42,435 bases of DNA. Origin: Lachnospiraceae bacterium. Its GTDB lineage: Bacteria; Bacillota; Clostridia; Lachnospirales; Lachnospiraceae. The notes under the pieces were generated by a model. The model was not told the DNA's origin and ran no database searches. It saw only the letters and a list, made by a program, of their open reading frames with translations. Shown in pieces: positions 1 to 6,718 of this stretch. Numbering within the stretch: position 1 is the stretch's first letter; each line of letters opens with the position of its first letter. The translations under genes and the position numbers were made by a program. The stretch lies in assembly GCA_024399135.1 (NCBI GenBank), contig JAKSHY010000021.1, positions 1 to 42,435 on the forward strand. Reading direction: 5' to 3'.

Positions 1-50
1 AAAGCCACTATGCCACAGCCTTGGCAGGCCGTCGCGCAGCGACTTAGTTC
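1..50 (+). promoter_or_regulatory. possible 3' part of a c-di-GMP-I (GEMM-I) riboswitch, cut by window edge
   Basis: The window opens with AAAGCC, followed by a TGCCA/TGGCA hairpin, then GGCCG and a GTCGC/GCGAC hairpin. This order resembles the second half of GEMM-I aptamers, in which a conserved CAAAGCC strand precedes a hairpin and a short GC stem. The 5' half, which holds the most diagnostic bases, lies outside the window. Two GGDEF proteins in the window make c-di-GMP signalling plausible in this organism. The call rests on remembered consensus only and may be wrong. Confidence 0.3.
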
Positions 51-109
51 AATTGTAATTTTTTCGCACTAACTTAATACGATTTAGAAAGAGTTTCTTC
101 TATATTTAT

Positions 110-135
110 AATGCACATCCTTAGGGGTGTGCATT
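110..135 (+). terminator. hairpin, possible weak terminator
   Basis: An 11-base arm (110-120) pairs with 125-135 around a TTAG loop. The pairing is perfect apart from a G-T pair. No long T-run follows, so intrinsic termination would be weak. It could instead be the expression-platform stem of the putative riboswitch at the window start. Confidence 0.4.
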
Positions 136-394
136 ATTAAATTGTATCAATTTCAGTGTGGTAGGGGATGAGGACCAGGGAATATATGTATTTAAAGAGA
201 TATTCAACTTTTGAATACCAATCTTTAGTTGTATTTCTAGAATAATGATTAGCATTAATTATTATTCTGTAGCAAAATAAAGTTTATTTATGCGGTGCCG
301 CTCCAAAGGATGTAATCCTACAGGCTGCTATCGCCAATAAATAGGCATCATAAAAGTGAAATATACTTTGGCATTAATTATTAAATTAAAGAGT
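136..394 (+). other. non-coding stretch with a candidate structured RNA (about 252-430)
   Basis: No open reading frame with a ribosome binding site was found. A nested structure can be drawn: TTTATT (283-288) with AATAAA (336-341), GCG (292-294) with CGC (332-334), GCC (297-299) with GGC (323-325), and a GGAT/ATCC hairpin (308-318). The 13-base direct repeat GCATTAATTATTA occurs at 252-264 and 371-383, flanking this structure. A strong terminator at 395-430 closes the stretch, consistent with a small RNA or a leader. It matches no riboswitch class that I can name. Confidence 0.35.
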
Positions 395-430
395 CCTTAT
401 CATTACTTTGGTAGTGATAAGGTTTTTTTT
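395..430 (+). terminator. strong rho-independent terminator
   Basis: A perfect 12-bp stem (395-406 with 411-422) closes a TTTG loop and is followed by eight T residues (423-430). It ends whatever transcript comes from upstream and separates it from the HTH gene that starts at 567. Confidence 0.85.
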
Positions 431-566
431 AGCAGAATGAAGATATGTTATTGGCGATATTTGACGAGAGTATTTATTGATGATATTATCAAACCACGAC
501 ATGCGTGGAAATGTATGCGCTCGATATATTAAAATTATAATGAAATATTTGCACGAAAGGATATAT

Positions 567-1307
567 ATGGCTGATAACGAAAAGAATATAAGACAAAAAG
601 AATGCTTAAAAAAATTACGTCATGATATAGGCTATAATCAACGAGAAATTTCTGAAAAACTAGGGATACCACTTCGCACTTGGGAAGATTGGGAATCTGG
701 AAGAAGAGCGATGCCAGAATATCAACTTAGAATGATGGTGTATTATGTCAAGTTAACATTTAGTTATAAAAAAGATGGCTTTCATAGTGTTAATATCATA
801 CGAGATGAAAAAGGTAATGCAATTGTTGTAATAAATGATATTAGATTTAAGGACAGACAAAACATAGATTGGTATGCTGTAGAGGAGTATCTCTACGAGT
901 ATGTTGGAGAAAATGTTGAAATATTGGAAACGGCCGATATAGTATATATTGGTAATGATTTTCCAAAAGAAGTGAAAGGATCAGAAGATACCAGGAGACT
1001 AAAAGGAACAAATGCAAAAGCCAAAGCAAATGCAACTACTGAAACGATAGGTCTTTTGCAATATGCTACTAATAAACGGTGGCAGGAGAATTTTAAGTCA
1101 AAACATGGGACAGATGCTAAATATGGTTGGTATCGATTTACTTCCAGGTTTGCATTGCCAGTATATTCAACAGAAGGAATGCTTGAAAGATATAATATAT
1201 ACAGAATTGAGATGCTTGTGAGACATGCTTCTGATGATAAATTGTATTTATACGATATGGTTAATACAAAAAAAGAAAAAGAAACGAATACCCCATCTCA
1301 GCAATAA
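567..1307 (+). CDS. HTH (XRE-like) protein with mobile-element-type C-terminal domain
   Basis: 246 residues. The N-terminal third (about residues 6-60) is a helix-turn-helix of the Cro/C1 type, with NQREISEKLGIPLRTWEDWE as turn and recognition helix, so DNA binding is likely. The C-terminal part (about 140-240) carries KRWQENFKSKHGTDAKYGWY, then RFALPVYSTEGMLERYNIYR and LYLYDMVNTKKE, a segment I associate with proteins of clostridial conjugative elements and phages. The ATG at 567 is chosen because GAAAGG lies seven bases upstream; an in-frame ATG at 477 has no such site and gives a poor N-terminus. The protein ends soon after the conserved block, and decayed sequence follows. It is probably a remnant or cargo gene of an integrated element; target unknown. 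Confidence 0.7.
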   Translation: MADNEKNIRQKECLKKLRHDIGYNQREISEKLGIPLRTWEDWESGRRAMPEYQLRMMVYYVKLTFSYKKDGFHSVNIIRDEKGNAIVVINDIRFKDRQNIDWYAVEEYLYEYVGENVEILETADIVYIGNDFPKEVKGSEDTRRLKGTNAKAKANATTETIGLLQYATNKRWQENFKSKHGTDAKYGWYRFTSRFALPVYSTEGMLERYNIYRIEMLVRHASDDKLYLYDMVNTKKEKETNTPSQQ

Positions 1308-1737
1308 GCCTTACGGTAACAAACTCGCTTCTTCTTTTACAACAATAACACTATATAACTTAAAAAGCAAGAAAAATGCTAGACTTTATAAGCTAGATGT
1401 ACTGACTTCGATGAATTTCATTTAAAATAACACACTATGGTCAGCTTCGAGAGTGGGATGAACGCAGGGAGCAAGACTGGGATAAAAAATTGAATCTTGT
1501 GAATGTTTGTCTTTGCTAATCTCTACAGATAATGAGATTTATGGTGCATGGAAAAAAGTAAGAAACTAAGAAAAGTTCAGATTGATAATAGATGTGCCAA
1601 CTTAGAAATTAATGCATTTGCTGGAAAGATGTTTGAAATAATTGCAAGTTAATATTTTAGAATTTATAAAAGATGGATGCAGATTTTAGAGAATACTGTG
1701 CAGCTAAATTTAATTTTAAAGCGAAGGAGAAAATAAC
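1308..1737 (+). other. decayed coding-like sequence, no intact gene
   Basis: This 430-base stretch holds short peptide-like runs without starts or ribosome binding sites. One frame near 1435-1480 reads YGQLREWDERREQDWDKKLN before a stop. Another near 1520-1570 reads NEIYGAWKKVRN. A 34-codon frame at 1548-1652 has no Shine-Dalgarno site. The pattern fits fragments left by decay of a mobile element next to the HTH gene. An AAGGAG at 1723-1728 serves the next gene. Confidence 0.45.
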
Positions 1738-2454
1738 GTGGAGAGGAAAAACATTAGCATACTATTACCAGTAAGATGTATTGTGTTTTTGCTGGTATTT
1801 ATTATTGGTTCGCAGATTGTAAATAGAGACTTAAGTGAGATTAGTAATTGGTGGTCAATTGTTGCGACAATTATCAATATTTTTACGATTGGCTTACTTT
1901 TCGGTATTGCTAAAAAAGATGACAAAACATATTGGGAGCTGATTAACTATAAAAAAGGTCAAACAAAAGTTAAGCAAGTAGTTAGCATCACTATATTAGT
2001 TGTAGTTGTTGGAATGCTAGGTATGTATCTAGCAGGATTTCTGTGTTATGGTGTTATTCCTTATGCAGCACCAATGATGATTGCTCCAATTCCTAAAACA
2101 TTGGCAATTATAAATGCATTACTTTTGCCTATAACAACTGCATTTGCAGAAGATGGATTGTATTTAGGACTAGGTGTAAATGGTATTAAGAATAAATATT
2201 GTGCAATTATAATTCCAGCATTTTTCTTTGCATTTCAACATAGTTTCATACCAGTTTTGTTTGATGCAAAATACATAATATATAGATTTTTATCGTTCTT
2301 ACCATTAACTATTATTTTATGTTGGTATTATTACAAAAAACGTAATCCGGTGCCAATAATGGTAGGACATGCAATTATTGATTTGGCTACAGTAATTCAA
2401 ATAATAATAACATCATTTGTCCCAGGATTTTATGAAATGATGTGTGGAATGTAA
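1738..2454 (+). CDS. CPBP-family membrane protein (Abi/CAAX protease-like) with altered first motif
   Basis: 238 residues, starting at GTG with AAGGAG ten bases upstream. Several hydrophobic segments span the protein (for example about 14-24, 38-62, 80-104 and 120-136). The three CPBP motifs are visible in order: EDGLYLG (normally EExxxRG), FAFQH and HAIID. The glutamate and both histidines of the presumed metal site remain, but the motif-1 arginine is replaced by leucine. Family members cleave prenylated or other membrane proteins, or give bacteriocin self-immunity; substrate and activity here cannot be read. Composition is very AT-rich, unlike the second CPBP gene at 2997, so the two are not a recent duplication. 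Confidence 0.8.
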   Translation: MERKNISILLPVRCIVFLLVFIIGSQIVNRDLSEISNWWSIVATIINIFTIGLLFGIAKKDDKTYWELINYKKGQTKVKQVVSITILVVVVGMLGMYLAGFLCYGVIPYAAPMMIAPIPKTLAIINALLLPITTAFAEDGLYLGLGVNGIKNKYCAIIIPAFFFAFQHSFIPVLFDAKYIIYRFLSFLPLTIILCWYYYKKRNPVPIMVGHAIIDLATVIQIIITSFVPGFYEMMCGM

Positions 2455-2488
2455 ATTTTGATTTCTAGTGCGAAGAGGTGATATATAA

Positions 2489-2920
2489 ATGACACATGAA
2501 GAAAAAGCGTTATTATATTTTCAAGATAAATTTCATTGTTCGCAATCTGTGCTTGCAGCATATGCCCAAGAGCTTGGACTTACAGAAGAGCAAGCGTTGA
2601 AAATAGCATATTGCCTTAATAGTGGAATGAGAAAAGGGGAAGTATGTGGAGCTTGTTCAGGTGCATTACTTGTACTTGGATTGAAATATGGACAGTGCCA
2701 AAAAGATGACTTAGATAGCAGAACAAGAGCAAATCAGAAAACGGTTGAATTTTTAGAACAGTTTGAGAAGGAAAATGGCTCTTATATATGCAATGACCTT
2801 TTGGGTTGTGATATATCAACTGCTGAAGGTGTCCAGTATGCGATGGAGCATAATTGTTTTACAGAAGTCTGTCCTAAAATGGTAGCTTCTGCTGTGAAGA
2901 TTTTAGAAGATATGGGATAA
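2489..2920 (+). CDS. C_GCAxxG_C_C family protein
   Basis: 143 residues with GAGGTG upstream of the ATG. The central GEVCGACSGALLVLGL segment is the signature of this family, and Cys16, the central cysteines, the cysteine in SYICNDLLGC and the late CPKM cysteine complete the expected set. Members are small cytoplasmic proteins thought to bind a redox cofactor or metal through these cysteines; their biochemical role is not established. The length is typical for the family. It lies 34 bases after the first CPBP gene and may share its transcript. Confidence 0.85.
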   Translation: MTHEEKALLYFQDKFHCSQSVLAAYAQELGLTEEQALKIAYCLNSGMRKGEVCGACSGALLVLGLKYGQCQKDDLDSRTRANQKTVEFLEQFEKENGSYICNDLLGCDISTAEGVQYAMEHNCFTEVCPKMVASAVKILEDMG

Positions 2921-2996
2921 TAAAAATTCCTATTGAACGTAGCAATGGTGTTTGGTTTTCTTGGTATAGAGAATCAACAGGAAAGCAGGCTAAAAC

Positions 2997-3773
2997 ATGA
3001 GAAAAACAACAAAACTGACGCTTTTTATACTGATTTCTTTTTTGCTACCTATGGCAGCTTTGTTTCTTCAAAGCAGGATTACGAATGATAACGTCAACTT
3101 GTTGCTTTTCGGTGTGCAGGCGGCATCGCCTTCGATAGCCGCGTTTGCAGTTCTCTTGTTAAGTAAAGAAGTCCGGCCGCATTTTAAGGCTATCTATCAA
3201 AAGGGACATATAACTGCTGTGATAATTATCCCGGTGCTGATAGCATCGATAACCATGCTGATCAGTAAATCAGTGTATTGTATTGTGTTTGAAAAAGCAT
3301 TTTCTCTTGGAAATATATCCGTGACTAAATGGCTGATCTTACTGTGGGCGTTAGTTGCAGAAGAATTGGGATGGAGAGGATATCTTGAGCCGTTCCTTCG
3401 GGAAATGAAGATCAAGAAATGGGTCGTTCCCTGTGTAGTAGGCATTATATGGAGTCTTTGGCATTACCATTATTTTATTCAAGGCAGAATTGATGTTCCC
3501 ATTCTGCTGTTTTGTGTCGGTTGTATAATCGAAAGTTATATATACAGCATATTGGTAAGTACCACAAGAAATGTGCTATCTGCAATGATCTATCATTTTT
3601 CATGGAATCTGATGTTAAATCTGTTCATGATCAGTCCTTCCGATAACGGCGGCAATATCATTCCGTACACTTTGGTGATCATATTGGAAACAGTGGGAAT
3701 AATCATATATGGATTATACCGATTTCGGTACGAGGGAGAAGTGGCAAATGATACACATCCTTGGCATAAATAG
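2997..3773 (+). CDS. CPBP family intramembrane metalloprotease
   Basis: 258 residues, polytopic, with AGGAAAGCAGG before the ATG. All three CPBP motifs are intact: EELGWRGY (EExxxR), SLWHYHYF (second-motif histidine) and HFSWNLMLN (third motif). Hydrophobic segments cover about residues 7-25, 35-58, 75-95, 110-120, 145-165, 170-190 and 222-240. The enzyme would cut substrates within the membrane; the substrate is unknown. Codon use and GC content look higher than in the neighbours (many GCG, CCG and ATC codons), which suggests a different origin from the AT-rich genes on either side. Confidence 0.85.
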   Translation: MRKTTKLTLFILISFLLPMAALFLQSRITNDNVNLLLFGVQAASPSIAAFAVLLLSKEVRPHFKAIYQKGHITAVIIIPVLIASITMLISKSVYCIVFEKAFSLGNISVTKWLILLWALVAEELGWRGYLEPFLREMKIKKWVVPCVVGIIWSLWHYHYFIQGRIDVPILLFCVGCIIESYIYSILVSTTRNVLSAMIYHFSWNLMLNLFMISPSDNGGNIIPYTLVIILETVGIIIYGLYRFRYEGEVANDTHPWHK

Positions 3774-3850
3774 TATTTTATGAAGCCCTTATCATTGTTT
3801 CGCCAGGGATAATAATGCAACTATTTTTAACATAATAAGTAATAACTGTT

Positions 3851-3886
3851 AAGGGATGTTGGTAGACTAATTCTTCCAACTCCCTT
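3851..3886 (+). promoter_or_regulatory. hairpin upstream of the glycosyltransferase gene
   Basis: AAGGGA (3851-3856) and GTTGG (3858-3862) pair with CCAAC (3876-3880) and TCCCTT (3881-3886) around a 13-base loop, with one bulged T. No T-run follows, so it is not a standard terminator. It lies 38 bases before the ATG at 3925 and could be a transcript-end, stability or operator element. Confidence 0.4.
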
Positions 3887-3924
3887 ATATTTATGTTAAA
3901 ACATATTGCAAAGGTGGTAAAAAA

Positions 3925-5289
3925 ATGAAAAGTATAATGTTTTTTTGTATCCCTGCACATGGACATCACAATCCAACATTTCCTGTTGTGAAGGAACTTG
4001 TGAACAGGGGGGATAAAGTTAGATTTTATTCGTTTAACGAATTTAAAGAAAAAGTGGAAGCTACAGGTGCGACTTTTATTAGCTGTGATGCGTATTTAGC
4101 AGAAGTAGAGAAGGAAGTTGAAAGTGGTGAAAAAACGCTGTCTACAACTGATATGACTATTGTTGACTTGCAGACTACCGCGAAAATGAATCAGTTTCTT
4201 CAAAAAGAAGTGGAGGAGTTTAAGCCAGATGTAATAGTATCTGATTCGGTTTGCTTTTGGGGAAAATTGACAGCTAGAAAGTATAAGATTCCTATGGTGG
4301 TATCTACTACAACTTTTGCATTTAATAAACAGTCTGCTTCTTATATGAAAAATAGTTTTGCTGAAATTATGGATTTAATAAAGGGACAGAAAAGAATAAA
4401 AGCAGAGCTAAAGAATTTGGAGCAATATGGATATCGTGAAAAAAGTATTATGCCTTTAGTGCAAAACGATAATTACACAGATACGATTGTTTATGCAACG
4501 GAAAAATACCAGCCTTTTAGCAATACTTTTTCAAAGCATTATGCATTTGTAGGACCATCCATATATGCAGATTATTTACCTGAAAAAAAGAACCAGAGAC
4601 CACTTGTATATATTTCACTGGGAACGGTTGTAAGCAATAAACCTGATTTCTACAAAAAATGTATAGAAGCATTAAAGGATGAAACAGTGGATGTTATTAT
4701 ATCCTGTGGTAAAGTTGTTGATCCGGAGAGCTTAAATGGTTTGGCTGATAATGTTAAGGTTTTTAGCAAGGTTAATCAGTTAGAGGTTTTATCTAGAGCA
4801 AATGTGTTCTTAACGCATAATGGAATGAATAGCACTTCAGAGAGCTTGTATATGGCGACCCCAATGGTACTATTTCCACAGACAAATGAGCAGAGAGCTG
4901 TGGCAAGAAGAGCGAAAGAGATGGGAGCCGGATTTGAACTAAAGGGTGAGAGTGTAACGGAAATTCATGACGCTATAATGGAAGTGATTAATAATGGCAA
5001 ATACTTAGATGCGGCAATGTCATGTAGTGATGATTTTAGAAGTTCTTCAGGACCCAAAGGGGCAGCGGACTTTATTGAAACTGCACCACATCTTATGCCA
5101 GAGGAAGATAAAAAGAATATACGTCGTGAAATCATTCCTGGAGTATTACAGCTCGTGTTCTGGTGTATAATGATAGCCTTTATGTTTTCTTTCAAGGCGC
5201 TTACGGGAAGTGGCAAATGGTGGATTATAGCAATCGTGGCAAATGTTATTTTCCCATTATATAAGAAATTGATTTATAGGCTAGTATGA
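3925..5289 (+). CDS. MGT-family (UGT-like) glycosyltransferase with C-terminal membrane tail
   Basis: 454 residues; AAAGGTGG precedes the ATG. The N-terminus (IPAHGHHNPTFPVVKEL) is typical of the macrolide-glycosyltransferase group of GT1 enzymes. The sugar-nucleotide signature is present near residue 297 (THNGMNSTSESL) and continues into MVLFPQTNEQRAVA. These enzymes transfer a sugar from UDP-sugar to small hydrophobic acceptors or lipids. An unusual extension of about 50 residues (about 405-454) contains two hydrophobic segments (LVFWCIMIAFMFSF and WWIIAIVANVIFPLY), which would anchor the enzyme on the inner face of the membrane and favour a lipid acceptor. The acceptor itself cannot be deduced. 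Confidence 0.85.
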   Translation: MKSIMFFCIPAHGHHNPTFPVVKELVNRGDKVRFYSFNEFKEKVEATGATFISCDAYLAEVEKEVESGEKTLSTTDMTIVDLQTTAKMNQFLQKEVEEFKPDVIVSDSVCFWGKLTARKYKIPMVVSTTTFAFNKQSASYMKNSFAEIMDLIKGQKRIKAELKNLEQYGYREKSIMPLVQNDNYTDTIVYATEKYQPFSNTFSKHYAFVGPSIYADYLPEKKNQRPLVYISLGTVVSNKPDFYKKCIEALKDETVDVIISCGKVVDPESLNGLADNVKVFSKVNQLEVLSRANVFLTHNGMNSTSESLYMATPMVLFPQTNEQRAVARRAKEMGAGFELKGESVTEIHDAIMEVINNGKYLDAAMSCSDDFRSSSGPKGAADFIETAPHLMPEEDKKNIRREIIPGVLQLVFWCIMIAFMFSFKALTGSGKWWIIAIVANVIFPLYKKLIYRLV

Positions 5290-5335
5290 ACGTACATGGT
5301 GCAGTTTGCTACGATAAAATTAGAAGGGGAAAGAT

Positions 5336-5746
5336 ATGTTTAAGGATAATTTAATTGAACTTAGGAAATTAAATAACATGTCTCAAGAGGATTTGGCCTC
5401 TCAGATTGGTGTTTCAAGACAAACTCTTTCAAAATATGAAACAGGTGAGTCGCTGCCAGATATTGATAAGTGCAGTGCGATAGCGAAGGTCTTTGGAATA
5501 ACTGTAGATGATCTTATTAACTATGATAAAGAGGAGAATATGGGTGTCGGAGTTCCTCCTAAGGGAAAGTATATGTTCGGAATGGTGAAAGTCGGCGACA
5601 AGGGACAGATTGTAATACCAGTAAAGGCTAGAAAGATATTCAATATAAACCCGGGTGATAATCTAGTGCTTCTTGGTGATGAAAACGCAGGACTGGCAAT
5701 ACTTAAGGAAGAAGATTTGTTAGCTATGATGCAGCCAGCAAAATAG
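5336..5746 (+). CDS. HTH (XRE) - AbrB/SpoVT fusion transcriptional regulator
   Basis: 136 residues with AAGGGGAAAG before the ATG. Residues 1-60 form an XRE helix-turn-helix (MSQEDLASQIGVSRQTLSKY). Residues about 80-128 form an AbrB/SpoVT-type swapped-hairpin domain (KVGDKGQIVIPVKARKIFNI, then PGD and a LAILKEEDL tail). Both halves bind DNA in their own families, so the protein may contact two kinds of site or use the AbrB part to oligomerise. It lies 46 bases after the glycosyltransferase and may regulate it or the ABC exporter downstream; the sequence does not settle this. Confidence 0.85.
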   Translation: MFKDNLIELRKLNNMSQEDLASQIGVSRQTLSKYETGESLPDIDKCSAIAKVFGITVDDLINYDKEENMGVGVPPKGKYMFGMVKVGDKGQIVIPVKARKIFNINPGDNLVLLGDENAGLAILKEEDLLAMMQPAK

Positions 5747-5771
5747 ACGGATTTATAAAATTGACATGAAG

Positions 5772-5800
5772 TTGACAAACGAGAATCTTTTTGGTAGCCT
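5772..5800 (+). promoter_or_regulatory. probable promoter of the ABC-transporter leader
   Basis: TTGACA at 5772-5777 is a perfect -35 hexamer. A 17-base spacer leads to TAGCCT at 5795-5800, a weak -10. A second TTGACA at 5761-5766 overlaps the region. Transcription would begin just before the structured leader at about 5805. Confidence 0.5.
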
Positions 5801-5945
5801 ATTATCGACTCTTGAGGGAGTAGTCGGCACGTAAGTGTGGTGAACCAACATACCGGTAGTTGATAGTAACGTAAATCCTGGTTCACCTTAATTGATGAGA
5901 CTTGAGTATAGCCATGCTGTACTTTCGTCTATATATTAGTTTTTT
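5801..5945 (+). promoter_or_regulatory. structured leader resembling a yybP-ykoY (Mn2+) riboswitch
   Basis: GAGGGAGTAG (5814-5823) resembles the yybP-ykoY core GGGGAGTAG, and GATGAGAC (near 5894) resembles its conserved 3' strand. Between them lies a perfect 9-bp helix, GGTGAACCA (5839-5847) with TGGTTCACC (5879-5887), enclosing CAACATACCGG. A second imperfect helix follows (GAGTATAGC with GCTGTACTT), and then a rho-independent terminator. This order of promoter, aptamer-like fold and terminator ahead of a transporter gene is the hallmark of transcriptional riboswitch control. The class is assigned from remembered consensus; the terminal P1 helix contains U-U mismatches, so it may be a divergent relative. 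Confidence 0.5.
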
Positions 5946-5974
5946 AGCGGGTACAGTGATGGACCCGCTTTTTT
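5946..5974 (+). terminator. rho-independent terminator in the ABC-transporter leader
   Basis: AGCGGGT (5946-5952) pairs with ACCCGCT (5963-5969) around a 10-base loop, followed by T residues. It ends 31 bases before the ABC ATPase start, where it could act as the off-state of the upstream leader. Confidence 0.8.
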
Positions 5975-6005
5975 ATTTTCAAGAACATTATGAGGAGGAA
6001 AAACG

Positions 6006-6704
6006 ATGAAATTGAAAATCAACGATGTGCACAAATTTTATGGAGAAGGGGACAGCCGTGTAGAGGTACTTCGCGGTATTGATTGTGAAATCAAGGATGG
6101 CGAAGTTTGCGTTTTGCTTGGACCTTCCGGATCAGGTAAGTCAACACTTCTTAATATCATAGGTGGAATCGAAACAGCAGACTCTGGTTGTATAGATATT
6201 GGAGATGATTGCACAGACGATATGACAGAAAAAGAACTTACTCTGTATAGAAGAAATCACTTAGGATTCGTATTTCAGTTTTATAACCTGATTCCTAATC
6301 TTACTGTAAAGGAAAATATTGAGGTATGTGCATGCCTTTCTAAGGAACCATTGGAAATCAATGATCTTTTAAAAACATTAGGATTATATGAGCATAGGGA
6401 TAAGCTTCCATCGCAGCTTTCTGGTGGTCAACAGCAAAGATGTGCAATAGGAAGGGCTTTGGTTAAGAATCCATCCCTGCTTTTGTGTGATGAGCCAACT
6501 GGTGCACTTGACTATACAACTTCAAAGGAAATATTAAAACTGATTGAAGATATTAATAAGAAATATCACAATACGATTTTAATAGTAACGCATAATGATG
6601 CGATTAAGAATATGGCCAATCGAATTCTTCGTATGCGTGATGGAAAAATTGTGAAGAATTATGAAAATGAAACTCTTATACCAGCAGCGGACTTAGAGTG
6701 GTAG
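6006..6704 (+). CDS. ABC transporter ATP-binding protein (MacB/LolD-like)
   Basis: 232 residues with GAGGAGG upstream. Walker A is GPSGSGKST (residues 39-47), the Q-loop segment is FVFQFYNLIPNL, the signature is LSGGQQQRCAIGRAL, Walker B is LLLCDEPTGALD and the switch histidine is in VTHND. This is the compact type that pairs with FtsX-domain permeases and drives export or mechanotransmission rather than import. The partner permease starts 14 bases downstream. Expression probably depends on the leader and terminator just upstream. Confidence 0.92.
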   Translation: MKLKINDVHKFYGEGDSRVEVLRGIDCEIKDGEVCVLLGPSGSGKSTLLNIIGGIETADSGCIDIGDDCTDDMTEKELTLYRRNHLGFVFQFYNLIPNLTVKENIEVCACLSKEPLEINDLLKTLGLYEHRDKLPSQLSGGQQQRCAIGRALVKNPSLLLCDEPTGALDYTTSKEILKLIEDINKKYHNTILIVTHNDAIKNMANRILRMRDGKIVKNYENETLIPAADLEW

Positions 6705-6718
6705 GAAGAGGTGACTGT

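Noticed and set aside
110-135. Attachment-site or inverted-repeat end of an insertion sequence
   Set aside because: It is a single hairpin with a tetraloop, without a partner repeat or transposase nearby.
136-394. Tetrahydrofolate, ZTP or preQ1 riboswitch for the GCCGCTCC-containing stretch
   Set aside because: Only short fragments resemble the tail of a THF aptamer; the 5' conserved parts are missing.
1225-1425. Small 66-codon gene after the HTH gene
   Set aside because: It overlaps the HTH gene out of frame, is lysine-rich low complexity and has no ribosome site.
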